Source: Apostichopus japonicus (Eukaryota > Echinodermata > Holothuroidea > Aspidochirotida > Stichopodidae). Taken from it: DNA of 64,000 nt. The position numbers were made by a program, and so were the translations under genes. The stretch is from the NCBI RefSeq assembly GCF_037975245.1, contig NC_092567.1:9926714-9990713 (forward strand), in the 5' to 3' direction. This document shows, in pieces, positions 46,680 through 55,925 of this stretch (its first letter is position 1; each line of letters starts with the position of its first letter). A model generated the notes under the pieces. The model worked only from the letters and a program-made list of their open reading frames with translations. It was not told where the DNA came from and made no database searches.

Positions 46680-47235
46680 GATCAGTTTAATAGTATGTGA
46701 TAGGTTAGCTATCGATCAGTTTAATGGTATGTGATAGGTATGCTATCGATCAATTTATAATTATGTAATAAGTAAGCTATCGATCATTTTAATATTATGT
46801 GATAGGTAAGCGATCGATATTATATGATTGGTAAGCTATCGATCATGTTAATATTATGTGATAGGTAAGCGATCGATATAATGTAATTGGTAAGCTATCG
46901 ATCATTTATTATTATGTGGTAGGTAAGCTATCGATCATTTTAATATTATGTGATATGAAAACTATCGATATTATGTGATTGGTTAGCTGTCGATAGTATG
47001 TAATTCGTAGGCTATCGATCAATTTAATATTATGTGATAGGCAAGCTATCGATCATTTATTATTATGTGGTAGGTAAGCTATCGATCAGTTTAATATTAT
47101 GTGATATGAAAACTATCGATATTATGTGATTGGTTAGCTATCGATAGTATGTAATTCGTAGGCTATCGATCAATTTAATATTATGTGATAGGTAAGCTAT
47201 CGATCATTTTAATATTACATGATAGGTAAGCTATC
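46680..47235. repeat. 34/25-bp ATCGAT satellite with duplicated 5-unit block
   Basis: Eighteen units, each starting at GAT of a (TATC)GATC/GATA junction. Ten are 34 bp, two are 33 bp and six are a 25-bp form lacking nine bases. Typical unit: 'gatcattttaatattatgtg' plus 'ataggtaagctatc'. Units 8-12 (46900-47050) and 13-17 (47051-47201) have the same length order 33-34-25-25-34 and differ at only three positions, a higher-order duplication. Not CRISPR: there are no unique spacers. Confidence 0.95.
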
Positions 47236-48228
47236 GACGAGCAAGTCACTTAAGGTAACTTTACGCATTCGAGAAAAAAAAAACATTTGAACTTGGAGAT
47301 ACCCTCGTAGATTTGAATAAGTTTTGAAATATTACATTTTGCCTTCATTAATACAGTCTTGTTTATAAGGTATATAAGCAGAACGTTAAACAGTTATTGT
47401 TTTAGCATTACATAATTTTGGCGTAGTAAAGCTGATAATATTATGTGCATATCAAGTAACCCTTAAATAAAAAGATCGGCTATATATTGTATATACTCTT
47501 CATTTTATTATTTCATTGTTATTTTAATGCGTCTTAAAAATGATTCTACTAGTTTTACTTTATTTCGGATCTTCTTATTTCTTTATACTCCGATATTTTC
47601 CTTCGATTTAGAACAATTCTAAGACTAACTAATACTTGCTCTTATTATTGTGATATTTAGTAATTAATTGTTAGATTGCATTCTACTTCAACCATTTATT
47701 AATTTTACTTTCTTTCAAGATTTAGTTGCTTTCTTGCGTTCCTCCTATTTCCATGTTTTGAATTATTATTTTGTATAGGCCTATTAGTCACGCGTAATAC
47801 AGTGAATATTAGAAGAATATTGTTAAATGTTATCATAATAACAATGACTAGCTGTCTACCGTTATACCATTGGTTGTGTTACTCAAAATCATACTAAAAC
47901 ATTGTCTTAGACATTAATTAATAACAATGACATGTTTTGTTTTTTAATCCAGTTCTTAGTTCCATTATTATGATCTCTAATGATGTTTCCTCGAAGACAA
48001 TAGGAACACGTAACTGTGACGTATTAACGTATGCTTTTAACATGATTGCTACGAAGATATTGTTGGGTATATTAAACATTAACCTTAAATGTGATGATCG
48101 GCTCTCCATGCATATCTTTCATTCTTCTTGTATCGTTATTTTGCTTCTTATTAATGGTGCCGGTTAATGATTAATAAATATTCATGATCTCTACATTGTA
48201 ATTCAGTTTTTGTCGTATTTGCCTCATA
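47236..48228. other. Stretch with nothing recognisable
   Basis: AT-rich unique DNA between the satellite and the inverted-repeat element. The opposed small open frames at 47918-48167 are shadows of each other with no further support. Confidence 0.5.
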
Positions 48229-48375
48229 GGCCATCAGCTGAAGGTCGAAATTCGCTTGTTTCGTTCCAGCAACTGCGGGTCTAAAATTTCTCTACAGCAT
48301 TGAATACATAAATTAACTAAGATTAATGATCCAAAAGTTCTCCATGTACTTTCCTGCAGTTTTTTTGCAATTCCG
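48229..48375 (+). repeat. Left inverted end of the 7.7-kb element
   Basis: Homologous to the reverse complement of 55773-55925 with scattered differences and small indels; terminal GGCCATCAGCTGAAG is identical in both. Confidence 0.75.
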
Positions 48376-48530
48376 CTCGAAAGATCGAACTATATTTTTT
48401 ATTGCGTATGTTAAGAAACCTGCCGTTTTACGTTCAAAAGTTGTGCGCCAGTGAGATATCTGTACCATGTGATATGAATTGTCCAATGAGCCATGAGTTC
48501 TGTGTGCAATCTTTGTAGAAAACAACAAAC

Positions 48531-49017
48531 ATGGCGGCTCCCACGGGCGCTAGTCAGTCTCCGACACACGGAAATCTACAGTGCTCAGTGCACATTGAAT
48601 CTGTAAAATTTGAAGCAGTCAAGGCACTGACGAATAAACGATGGACTAAAGTTACTTCCTGCGCTAAAGATTGGCTTAATCTCAGCGGCGGAGACAGTGA
48701 TATCGCCGTACTACTGATTACTCCATGGCCTACTACGATCAAGCGTGTGTTCAACAGCATAGTATGATGGGGTTCCACGATAAGTGTTACAGGCGGTTCA
48801 TTGATAGCAAGCACATTGCTGCAAGAAAACGGACAGTTCCAGAAGAGACCCCATATGATTTTAAACGAAGAATTGACGGAAAAGATCGAGGAAACCAAGC
48901 AGAAGCTCTGGTGTATTGCCTGTTCAATTTATTATATGTGGGAAAAGAAACAATACATTACTCGGCGTTGCAAACGGGTGCAGGACAAGCTGCAGCAGGC
49001 AGAGACTTTCGATGGAG
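48531..49017 (+). pseudogene. Cys-rich multicopy family gene, exon 1 (frameshifted)
   Basis: Starts at ATG (aacATGGCGGC) with MAAPTGASQSPTHGN, then FEAVKALTNKRW and CAKDWLNLSGGDSDIA. The similarity then moves to another frame from about 48740, reading MGFHDKCYRRFIDSKHIAAR, and back to the first frame by about 48900, reading KLWCIACSIYYMWEKK and RVQDKLQQAETFDG, up to a good donor (GATGGAG|gtaagc). The 'GFH..CY..F' and 'C..C....' pairs suggest metal-binding knuckles. I know proteins of this layout only as large uncharacterised families in cnidarians, molluscs and echinoderms. Two frame switches in one exon mean it is probably dead. Confidence 0.65.
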
Positions 49018-49690
49018 GTAAGCCTAAGCATACTACACGACTCTACTTGTACTTCTGTGGCATAGTTGAAGTGTTAAGAGAAGTTGCATAATTCAAGATC
49101 AGTAGCTCTTGAGGGATAGAATCCAAGTCAAAGGGCACAGTGTTGGACCTGAACATAATATAATTAGTGGCATGGTCATCTGATTTGTTTTGTTATAAGG
49201 TGGTAGGAATGGAATTTGTTTCAAATTCTCCATCTGGGGCACTAGCCTAAGTATTAAATACAGGCTTCATAGTTTTCTTACTGTGGCCCATTATTTGAAT
49301 GATAGAGATATTATATTAGTTAGAAAAATGATTGTAACAAAGGTGCAATAAGGTTAGGTTTGCAAGGTCTTATGGTCAGCCTGTCTAGCTTTACCAAAAT
49401 GAACAAGTATCTGTCTCCTTTATTATTAGTAACAGATATAATCTACCATTGTATAATTTAAACCATAACATTAAGAGATAATGTACTGTACTGTCAAAAA
49501 AAGCCTGTTTTAATTCTTTCTTGCATGACACTGGTTTGCAAAATTTGAATGTGTCTTTGTTTGTCCATAGAAGATGAGCAGATCACATGGTATATAAATA
49601 AAATTGTCTTAGTTCTTATTTGTTCAAACTTACATTTTGATCAACAGAAAATGCAAAACAATTTGCTTTTTTTATTTCATTTTATTAAAG

Positions 49691-49846
49691 TATTGCTTCG
49701 ACAAGCAGCAGAGCGGAAAAAAGATGAGCCCAGATTTTATGAATATTAGAGGAAAAGACTGTGTTGCCATTGAAGTGAGGTACCACTCTCTATGTTGAAG
49801 AAACTAGATACAATTCTTGACAAGGAAGACATACAGATCTTGAAAG
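49691..49846 (+). pseudogene. Cys-rich family gene, exon 2 (frameshifted)
   Basis: A T-rich acceptor (tttcattttattaaag) completes the Gly/Val codon left by exon 1 and reads LLRQAAERKKDEPRF, then runs into a stop. One base further along the same family continues as MNIRGKDCVAIEVRYH, so an extra base near 49738 breaks it. A third frame reads LKKLDTILDKEDIQILK to the donor TTGAAAG|gtaaag, leaving one base that fits exon 3. Splice phases are kept while the frame within the exon is broken, as expected of a recently dead gene. Confidence 0.65.
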
Positions 49847-50117
49847 GTAAAGTACTCTCTTCAATGTGTGGTTCATTGATTGTTCAGGGGTGGATCTAGG
49901 ACTTTTGGAATATGGGGGTCCTCCCCCAAGGAAAATTAAAAAAATCTCTAAACGCTTTGAGATGCAATATCAGGTTAATCTTTCCATTGAAATTATTAAA
50001 GTAATTTGCAACATATTTCTAGCTGAATTGTAATTATATTGGTACCCCATCATAAAATTTGAGACTCAAAAATATCCAATTTCATGGTACAAGGTGTTCT
50101 GTTCATCTCCTCCTCAG

Positions 50118-50145
50118 AACAGAGTTTACCACCAACAAAAGATGC
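50118..50145 (+). pseudogene. Cys-rich family gene, exon 3, 5' part
   Basis: Acceptor (tgttcatctcctcctcag) completes the preceding codon to Glu and reads QSLPPTKDALIQ. In this family the text should go on with H(V/L)KR, which is found instead at 53727 after a second copy of CTGATCCAGCA. The bases after 50145 (QARKKE and a gtaaca) therefore look like inserted DNA. Confidence 0.6.
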
Positions 50146-50205
50146 TCTGATCCAGCAGGCCAGGAAAAAAGAGGTAACACGGGAACCTGGTTCCCGGGAA
50201 ATTTT

Positions 50206-50286
50206 AGTCACTCGCGGGAAATTTTGGAGCAGAGATAAAAATATAAATATTCGTCACTCACGGGAAATTTTGGAGCAGAGATAAAA
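50206..50286. repeat. Direct ~34-bp repeat, two copies
   Basis: 'gtcactcgcgggaaatttt' plus 'ggagcagagataaaaa' at about 50208-50244 recurs at 50251-50286 with one substitution, near the left end of the inserted segment. Confidence 0.75.
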
Positions 50287-50630
50287 AAAAAAAAATTAAA
50301 AAAAACAAGACAGCAAAAACAGAGAACTATAAAAAAAATCGCCCTCGTTATATCAGGTGTCTGTGTAAAATTAATAGTGACATGCGTTTGCTTTAGCAGC
50401 GCGATAAGTTCTCACAATCCCGCATCAAATTTGAAGCAGTGCGGAGGGTCGAGCACAATCACCGGGAACTTCCCGCAGAGTCACTGGCAAATTACGGCTT
50501 CCACGAAGCAATTTCAGTACCAGCGACAATAACCTAACATCCACACAAATCTCCGACCACATGGTAGCCTTACTTCACACTAAGTCAACGTGGAAATCTA
50601 ACCTAGCCATCTGTTTATTCGCTCTAGTTG

Positions 50631-51981
50631 CAGGGGCGTATCCAGGGGGGGGCGCAACAGGCGCGCGCCCCCCCCTATTGGCCGTCACCAAAAAAAAAAA
50701 AAAAAGTTTAGCAAAAAAAAAAAAAAAAAATTGATGACGACCTTTATGTGAGATGTCGGTGATCGCTCAACCCCCCCCCCCCCCCCTCCCGTATGCTTTA
50801 TTTTTTGTTTGCCAAAAAAAGGTTCTGGCGAAGTTCGGCGGCATAATAGTTTTAGAAACATAGATGGTAATTGTGTTTGTATTATCACTATAAACACTAA
50901 ATGACATGCCAGCCATACTAAATTGTGCATTTTGTGTCCATATTTACTGGAAATGTTGCTTATTATTAAGGTCGAAAAATGGATCACATATGGCCATGGG
51001 CGGCGATCCTGGGTGGAGGGGGGATATATCCCCCCATGAAAATGGGTGGAGGGGATGTAATGCACCATATCCCCCCCCCCCCTACCACCAAATGCCACGG
51101 ATAAGAATATTTTCATGCCTACATTTATGCATCTTTGTTAATGTACGGCTCTTTTTTAGCTTCATTTCTCGCCTACCATAAACGCAGTGCGATCTTTTCA
51201 AATAAAGCGTCTTTATAAAGCAAAAATAGTTGACTGTAGGCTTCATTGGCCCTATAACAACAAAATGTATTATTGCGCCCACGGTATTGATATAGTACAT
51301 ATATGCACGCTCATAGTATTCATATAGGCCCTATAGTAGGCCTACACACGTACATGTTCCCTCGAACAGCTGAGAATCTCATGTAACCAGGGTAATGCTT
51401 AATACACGTTTCACCTGGATGCCCTAGCAATCGGTACCTAGGAATGTAACTATGTGTAATTGTGTATTGCATGTGTATAGGCCTATAATAGCCTGCATGA
51501 GGCCATTTTCTTCATCGAATAATATAACAGAGCTCTCGAACATTCTAACGTTGCGCCTGAAACAAGATTTACAGGGGCAATTTTCCCAAAATAACACCCG
51601 AAATTAAAAAAAAAAGTATTTTGGATCCTGATTATGAGATATTTCGGACATGACATCCCTATTTTAAAGTTGGGTATATGCCGCTTGGAAACCTCGGGAA
51701 GTGCCGTTTCCGGCCATCTAGAGGGTTTGTTAATCCCAAAATTTTCTTGTACGCTTCGCGCCAACTCATGGTGGCGCTACGCTTAGATAGTCAACAAGGT
51801 CATATCCCCTCCCCCCCCCACTCGGAAGAACGGATCGCCGCCCATGCATATGACACCATTTTGCATTTCAGCCCTTCTTTGAAAGCAAAAATTGTACACC
51901 CCTCCCCTTAGACCCATCCCCCAGGACGGCGATCATTCATGCCTGGCGCCCCCCTATTGGAAAATCCTGGATACGCCCCTG
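50631..51981. mobile_element. hAT-like non-autonomous element
   Basis: Ends CAGGGGCGTATCCAGG (left) and the same reversed at the right, followed by G/C-rich subterminal runs. AGTTG flanks it on both sides. The intact neighbouring tandem unit (ttattcgctgaaattgtgac) shows the empty site, so the boundaries are secure. A 5-bp duplication is unusual for hAT, so class is tentative. No transposase; another element is nested inside. Confidence 0.8.
50995..51846. mobile_element. Nested TIR element within the hAT-like element
   Basis: Perfect 15-bp inverted ends CATGGGCGGCGATCC. The flanks catatggc (50987-50994) and catatgac (51847-51854) match at 7 of 8, a likely 8-bp target duplication. It carries the same ~105-bp subterminal module as the elements at 14494 and 13753. 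Confidence 0.75.
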
Positions 51982-53607
51982 AGTTGTGTCGCAAATAAAA
52001 AATATTTTAATATATAATAATATACATGGAAACTGCAATCTTCAACCACATGTTAGCCTAACAACCACACTAAGTCAATGGGAAATGTAGCCCAACGATC
52101 ATTTCGCAAAAAAAAACAATACTTTGCGTAGCTTTTTTACATACTTTCCAGGCTGCTATCGTCGCGCATGGTACCCGAACACCACACGTAGTCAACGGGA
52201 AAATCTAGCCTTAGCATCTCTTTATTCGCTGAAATTGTGACGCAGTTAGCTAAAACTAAAATATCCATGAAATACTGCAACAACAAGCATGTTAGCCTAA
52301 CAACCACACTAAGTCAATGGGAAATGTAGCCTAACCATTGGTTTCCCAAAAAAAAAAAAAAAATGCGTAGCTTAGTTTACAACTTTCAATTTGCTGGAAA
52401 TCGGCATTTGTTTGGAAGGTATGTGCTATGTCTTAAATAGGGAAAATTGTATTTTATATTGGAGTAGTTTCTAGTTGTTATTATTTCTTTACATCACTCT
52501 GGTAACATTCTAGAGTAATTTTAAACAAGTTACGATGGTACAATTTGCTTTTCAGTTTGATTGGCCTGAGCATACATTTTCTAATTGAACTCGAATGGAG
52601 TTAAATAGGTAACGAATAGGTATGTTTAACTTCAAGTTTGTAACATTTCTATTTGTTCATAAACGGTATAATACTGAAAATAAGTACAAAATAAAGTCGG
52701 AATGTAGCCAATATGTAACTAAAATTTACACTTTGGTAAAGACTGAAGATGGATGGTTTGTCTGAGGTGCTTTTTGAGATGGATATTTTGAGTAACTATT
52801 CTTAGCCCATTTCAAGCCATTAACAGGTGACATACACGTCGAGGTAGTTAGGTCATTCGCTGAGCACAGTGCTGACTAGGTAGGATGTCATATTTTCGTA
52901 TTTTGGAAATTTGTAAAAAAAAAATCCCGAGAAACTCCAGAGGTAGTTTGATACAAACAAAAGGATACCTAAGAGCCTTTGTATTACAACGAAAGCAAAA
53001 GGAAACAGGAAAATCACAACAGTAATTTTTTCTATCAGAAATTTTATTGCTGATTTCGTATAAACGGGATATTTTCTCTTTTTGAAGTAATCGGAATCGG
53101 TACGATTATGAAAAAAATAATCGGTATTTTCTGTTATGCATAATCGTTTGATCCCTAGAACGGATTACTAGTTTAATCCATGTGCGAACGTGATAATCTA
53201 ATATCGTACGTCGAGTATGAATGAAGGATGGTGTCGGTTGCTTTTTTCCAAGGTTTGTGCTTTTCTTTTGGAAGTGTATGATAAAAAACAAAGGCCCTAA
53301 TATAGCGTGTTATTTTTTATATTTTTTTTTTATAACCGTGCGTGTAAGAGTATGTACATACTGTAGCCTAGGCTATGCATATTGAATGTATGGCATTGAC
53401 AGTCTCGGAACTAAGTGCTTTGAACCATAGATGAAAGTTGAGGAAAATACCGGTTGTAGTTACGATACCGGGATTCATGTTGCAACAAAACGACTCATGT
53501 GCTACCGAAACATGGTTTAACACATTTGTAGTACACTGGCAATCACTGTAAAAATGGTCCACCAAATCGCGTCAATTGGGTCTTAAATTTTCAAAAAGCT
53601 TCAGCTT

Positions 53608-53682
53608 CTGAGGGGGGAACATCCCCCCTCAGACACCCCCTACACTGCGTTCCGCGGCGGGAAATCCGACGAAGTCGGATTT
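53608..53682. other. Two perfect hairpins near the end of the inserted segment
   Basis: CTGAGGGGGG/CCCCCCTCAG with loop AACAT (53608-53632) and AAATCCGAC/GTCGGATTT with loop GAA (53662-53682). They sit just inside the right end of the DNA inserted in exon 3 and are probably structural parts of that element. Confidence 0.8.
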
Positions 53683-53726
53683 ATGTTCCAGGGAAAAAAA
53701 CATTTTTTCTGACCGTGCTGATCCAG

Positions 53727-54053
53727 CATGTTAAGCGCTGCACCAACCAGGCTGCTATTCACAGTAGGGCATTGCAGCAAAGGATTGATGCACTCTCACC
53801 AGAGGGACATGGATGGAAACTTGAAAATGATGACCTTATAATCACTTGGATGACGAAGCCACCTGACCCAGATGTTTTGCTTCAGTGTGTCAGCAGTAGC
53901 TGTAGAGTCGGCAAATGTCTTAAAGGAAGATGTTCCTGAATGAATGCACAACTACCGTGTACAGACCTATGTAAATATAGAAATTGCAGCAACTTCCAAG
54001 AAGATGTTGAGATTGTTGATGCAGGGGAAGATGATTTGGAGGATGAACTGTGA
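53727..54053 (+). pseudogene. Cys-rich family gene, exon 3, 3' part with internal TGA
   Basis: Reads HVKRCTNQAAIHSRALQQ, RIDALSPEGHGWKL, ITWMTKPPDPDVLL, then VSSSCRVGKCLKGRCS and TGA at 53937-53939. The same frame stays open after it: MNAQLPCTDLCKYRNCSN, then an acidic tail EDDLEDEL and TGA at 54051. The Cys spacing around the internal stop (C..GKC...C.*......C...C....C) is that of a Cys-rich metal-binding tail, so the TGA most simply replaces a Cys TGC. The W-P-P-hydrophobic segment before the Cys cluster is typical of this multicopy family. Confidence 0.7.
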
Positions 54054-54314
54054 TGGTGTTAAATCTTGATATCTTAGTCTGAAATTTTAATCAAGTTTGA
54101 AGTTTGTGAAGAGGGTTAACTTTTTCAAGTCATGTTGTCATTATTTTGTTCCCCAGAGTTTAAAGGAACCAGAAAACATGACCTTATTCATATATTCATT
54201 TTAGCTATTAGTAGTTTTACGTAGATTACCCTACCTACCAGACACCTTATGATAAATATCCACATTTTCTTCAAATCACACTTTTTTTGCTGAGAGGGGG
54301 AGGGGGGAGGAGGG

Positions 54315-55028
54315 TGTTATTGGGCATGCTTTACCTCTTGCATATTCACAACTAGATTTACTGATGACGATGACGCAAATACCGCGTCCTGAAACCAGTC
54401 AGAGGTATATATACTGTTGTTGGGGAACCATCGCCCCTGACCCTGTTCCAATATCACGGTTCTTTATTGTTTTGGCGTAACATTTCGTTACCTGTTTTAT
54501 TCATATTGTTAACACGTTTTGTGCATCTGTTCAAGTTTTGACTGAAGGATATTCAAGTCTTTAGTGACTTTTATTTCATCTAATTATCTTCACCTCTACT
54601 ACGGAATGGACTTTCCCTTTTCCATACCATATCTGACTTCCATGCAGTGAATTGAAGTGGATCCTGTTATAACTAGTACAACTGTCCTTGGATGAACTTT
54701 TAATCACTTATTAATTCCTCGCCGCGCCTTTTGATGAAGAACCTGTATCTTGAATCATCGCAAAGGCCCAGCTCTACTACACCATTGAGTGTATTGACCC
54801 AGTCTTAATAGATACATTATTTCTTTCTATCTGGGCCTTAAGTTAACTGTCTTCATTATTCACTTATTTGTACCATTCACCTTTATTATTCATATTATTT
54901 GTAGAATATAGAACTATTATTATTCAAAATACCATTCGAAACCTTGTCGATCTTTTCTTTTATACGTTAACTCCCTTGGAAACACTTTTTGCAGGAATAC
55001 GAATTATAAACATGTCGTTTCCGTAACA
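54315..55028. mobile_element. Solo LTR, copy 2
   Basis: Homologous over its whole length to 31479-32183, starting TGTTATTGGGCATGC and ending CGTTTCCGTAACA. Flanking pentamers (gaggg, tggag) do not match, so either the duplication has decayed or the copy arose by recombination between elements. Confidence 0.85.
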
Positions 55029-55772
55029 TGGAGAAAGTACCTAGTTTTGCAGAAGACTGTAGAAAGAGTACTAAGGTAACGGATATATACCGACTAACTT
55101 TATTTCACATCTACGATATGCCATGATGTCTTAGTGTGCCAACTTATATATTGATTTATACAAAAGAAATAACTCACTGGTCTTGGGGCATTGGAACATC
55201 TCACTGTAACTAGGGATTTAGCTACATGTAAAGTAGAGGGGGAGGGGGTCACATGTGTAAAACAGTTTGGATGTGGAGTGTAACAATTATGGAGAGGAAC
55301 TTTTCATTATATGTGTATATTTACGCATACATGGCCAGACGAAATGCATTCATAACATAGGGGGAAAATCTAAAAATATTTGATTTATTACAAAGCATTA
55401 TATCTGAGTTTATTAAAAGTGGTACATTTTCATAATTAAAACCCTTAAGTTATAATGTGCAAAAATTGTATTTCATATTTCAAAGTTGAAAATGTGATTT
55501 TTTACCATTTTGGCGAAAATGGAGGGGGGGAGGGCACAACTTGTAATGCCTGAAAACAACCCTCACTGACCGTTAGACCAGAATCCTCTTCCACCATTCT
55601 TGTAACCCTGACCCAACTATTATACAAAAAAAATATATCAGTCGTAATTAAACATATAAGAAAAGAGTGGTATGTATGCACCACTGTACCAAATCTAACG
55701 TTAGCACATGTGTTCCTAATACATAGCATCGTAGCACGTAATGTCTACATAACATACCCAATTTCAAGGGTG

Positions 55773-55925
55773 CGTTACAAAAATACTGCAGGAAATTTTT
55801 TGGAGAACTTTTGATATAATGTTTGTGATGCATTAAACTACCCAAAAATGCATTAAAAGTCTAGACCCGGTGTTGCTGGAACGAAACTGATTTTACAGCC
55901 ACATTTTGAGCTTCAGCTGATGGCC
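55773..55925 (-). repeat. Right inverted end of the 7.7-kb element
   Basis: Reverse complement aligns with 48229-48375; outer end GGCCATCAGCTGAAG identical. Confidence 0.75.

Larger units (their letters stand above)
50535..52395. repeat. ~120-bp tandem array split by a hAT-like element
   Basis: Four diverged units with 'catgttagcctaacaacca', 'cactaagtcaatgggaaatg' and 'tttattcgct'. The first is cut at 50630 by the element at 50631-51981 and resumes at 51982; the others follow to about 52395 with A runs of varying length. Confidence 0.75.
48229..55925. mobile_element. Large TIR-bounded element carrying a Cys-rich gene
   Basis: The left end (48229-48375) and the right end (55773-55925, reversed) share GGCCATCAGCTGAAG, 'gtttcgttccagcaac', 'cgggtcta', 'aaaagttctcca' and 'ttcctgcagt' in the same order, so they are homologous inverted ends of about 150 bp. 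TA flanks both outer ends (48227-48228 and 55926-55927). Between them lies a decayed split gene of a multicopy family, with a hAT-like insertion pair and a solo LTR. This layout fits a DNA transposon whose gene is the Cys-rich one, but an inverted duplication of a dispersed repeat around the gene is not excluded. No classical transposase motif is recognised. Confidence 0.55.

Noticed and set aside
46680-47235. Possible CRISPR array
   Set aside because: Units are head-to-tail copies with no unique spacers, and the genome is clearly eukaryotic.
48554-48898. 114-codon minus-strand frame
   Set aside because: Antisense shadow of exon 1 of the Cys-rich gene.
50685-51116. 143-codon minus-strand open frame
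   Set aside because: It lies across the A and C runs and G-rich ends of the nested hAT-like elements; the product is poly-Gly/Phe and proline-rich, with no domain.
55053-55075. 23-base plus-strand micro-exon (KTVERVL)
   Set aside because: Too short, just after a solo LTR and without partners, though acceptor and donor dinucleotides are present.
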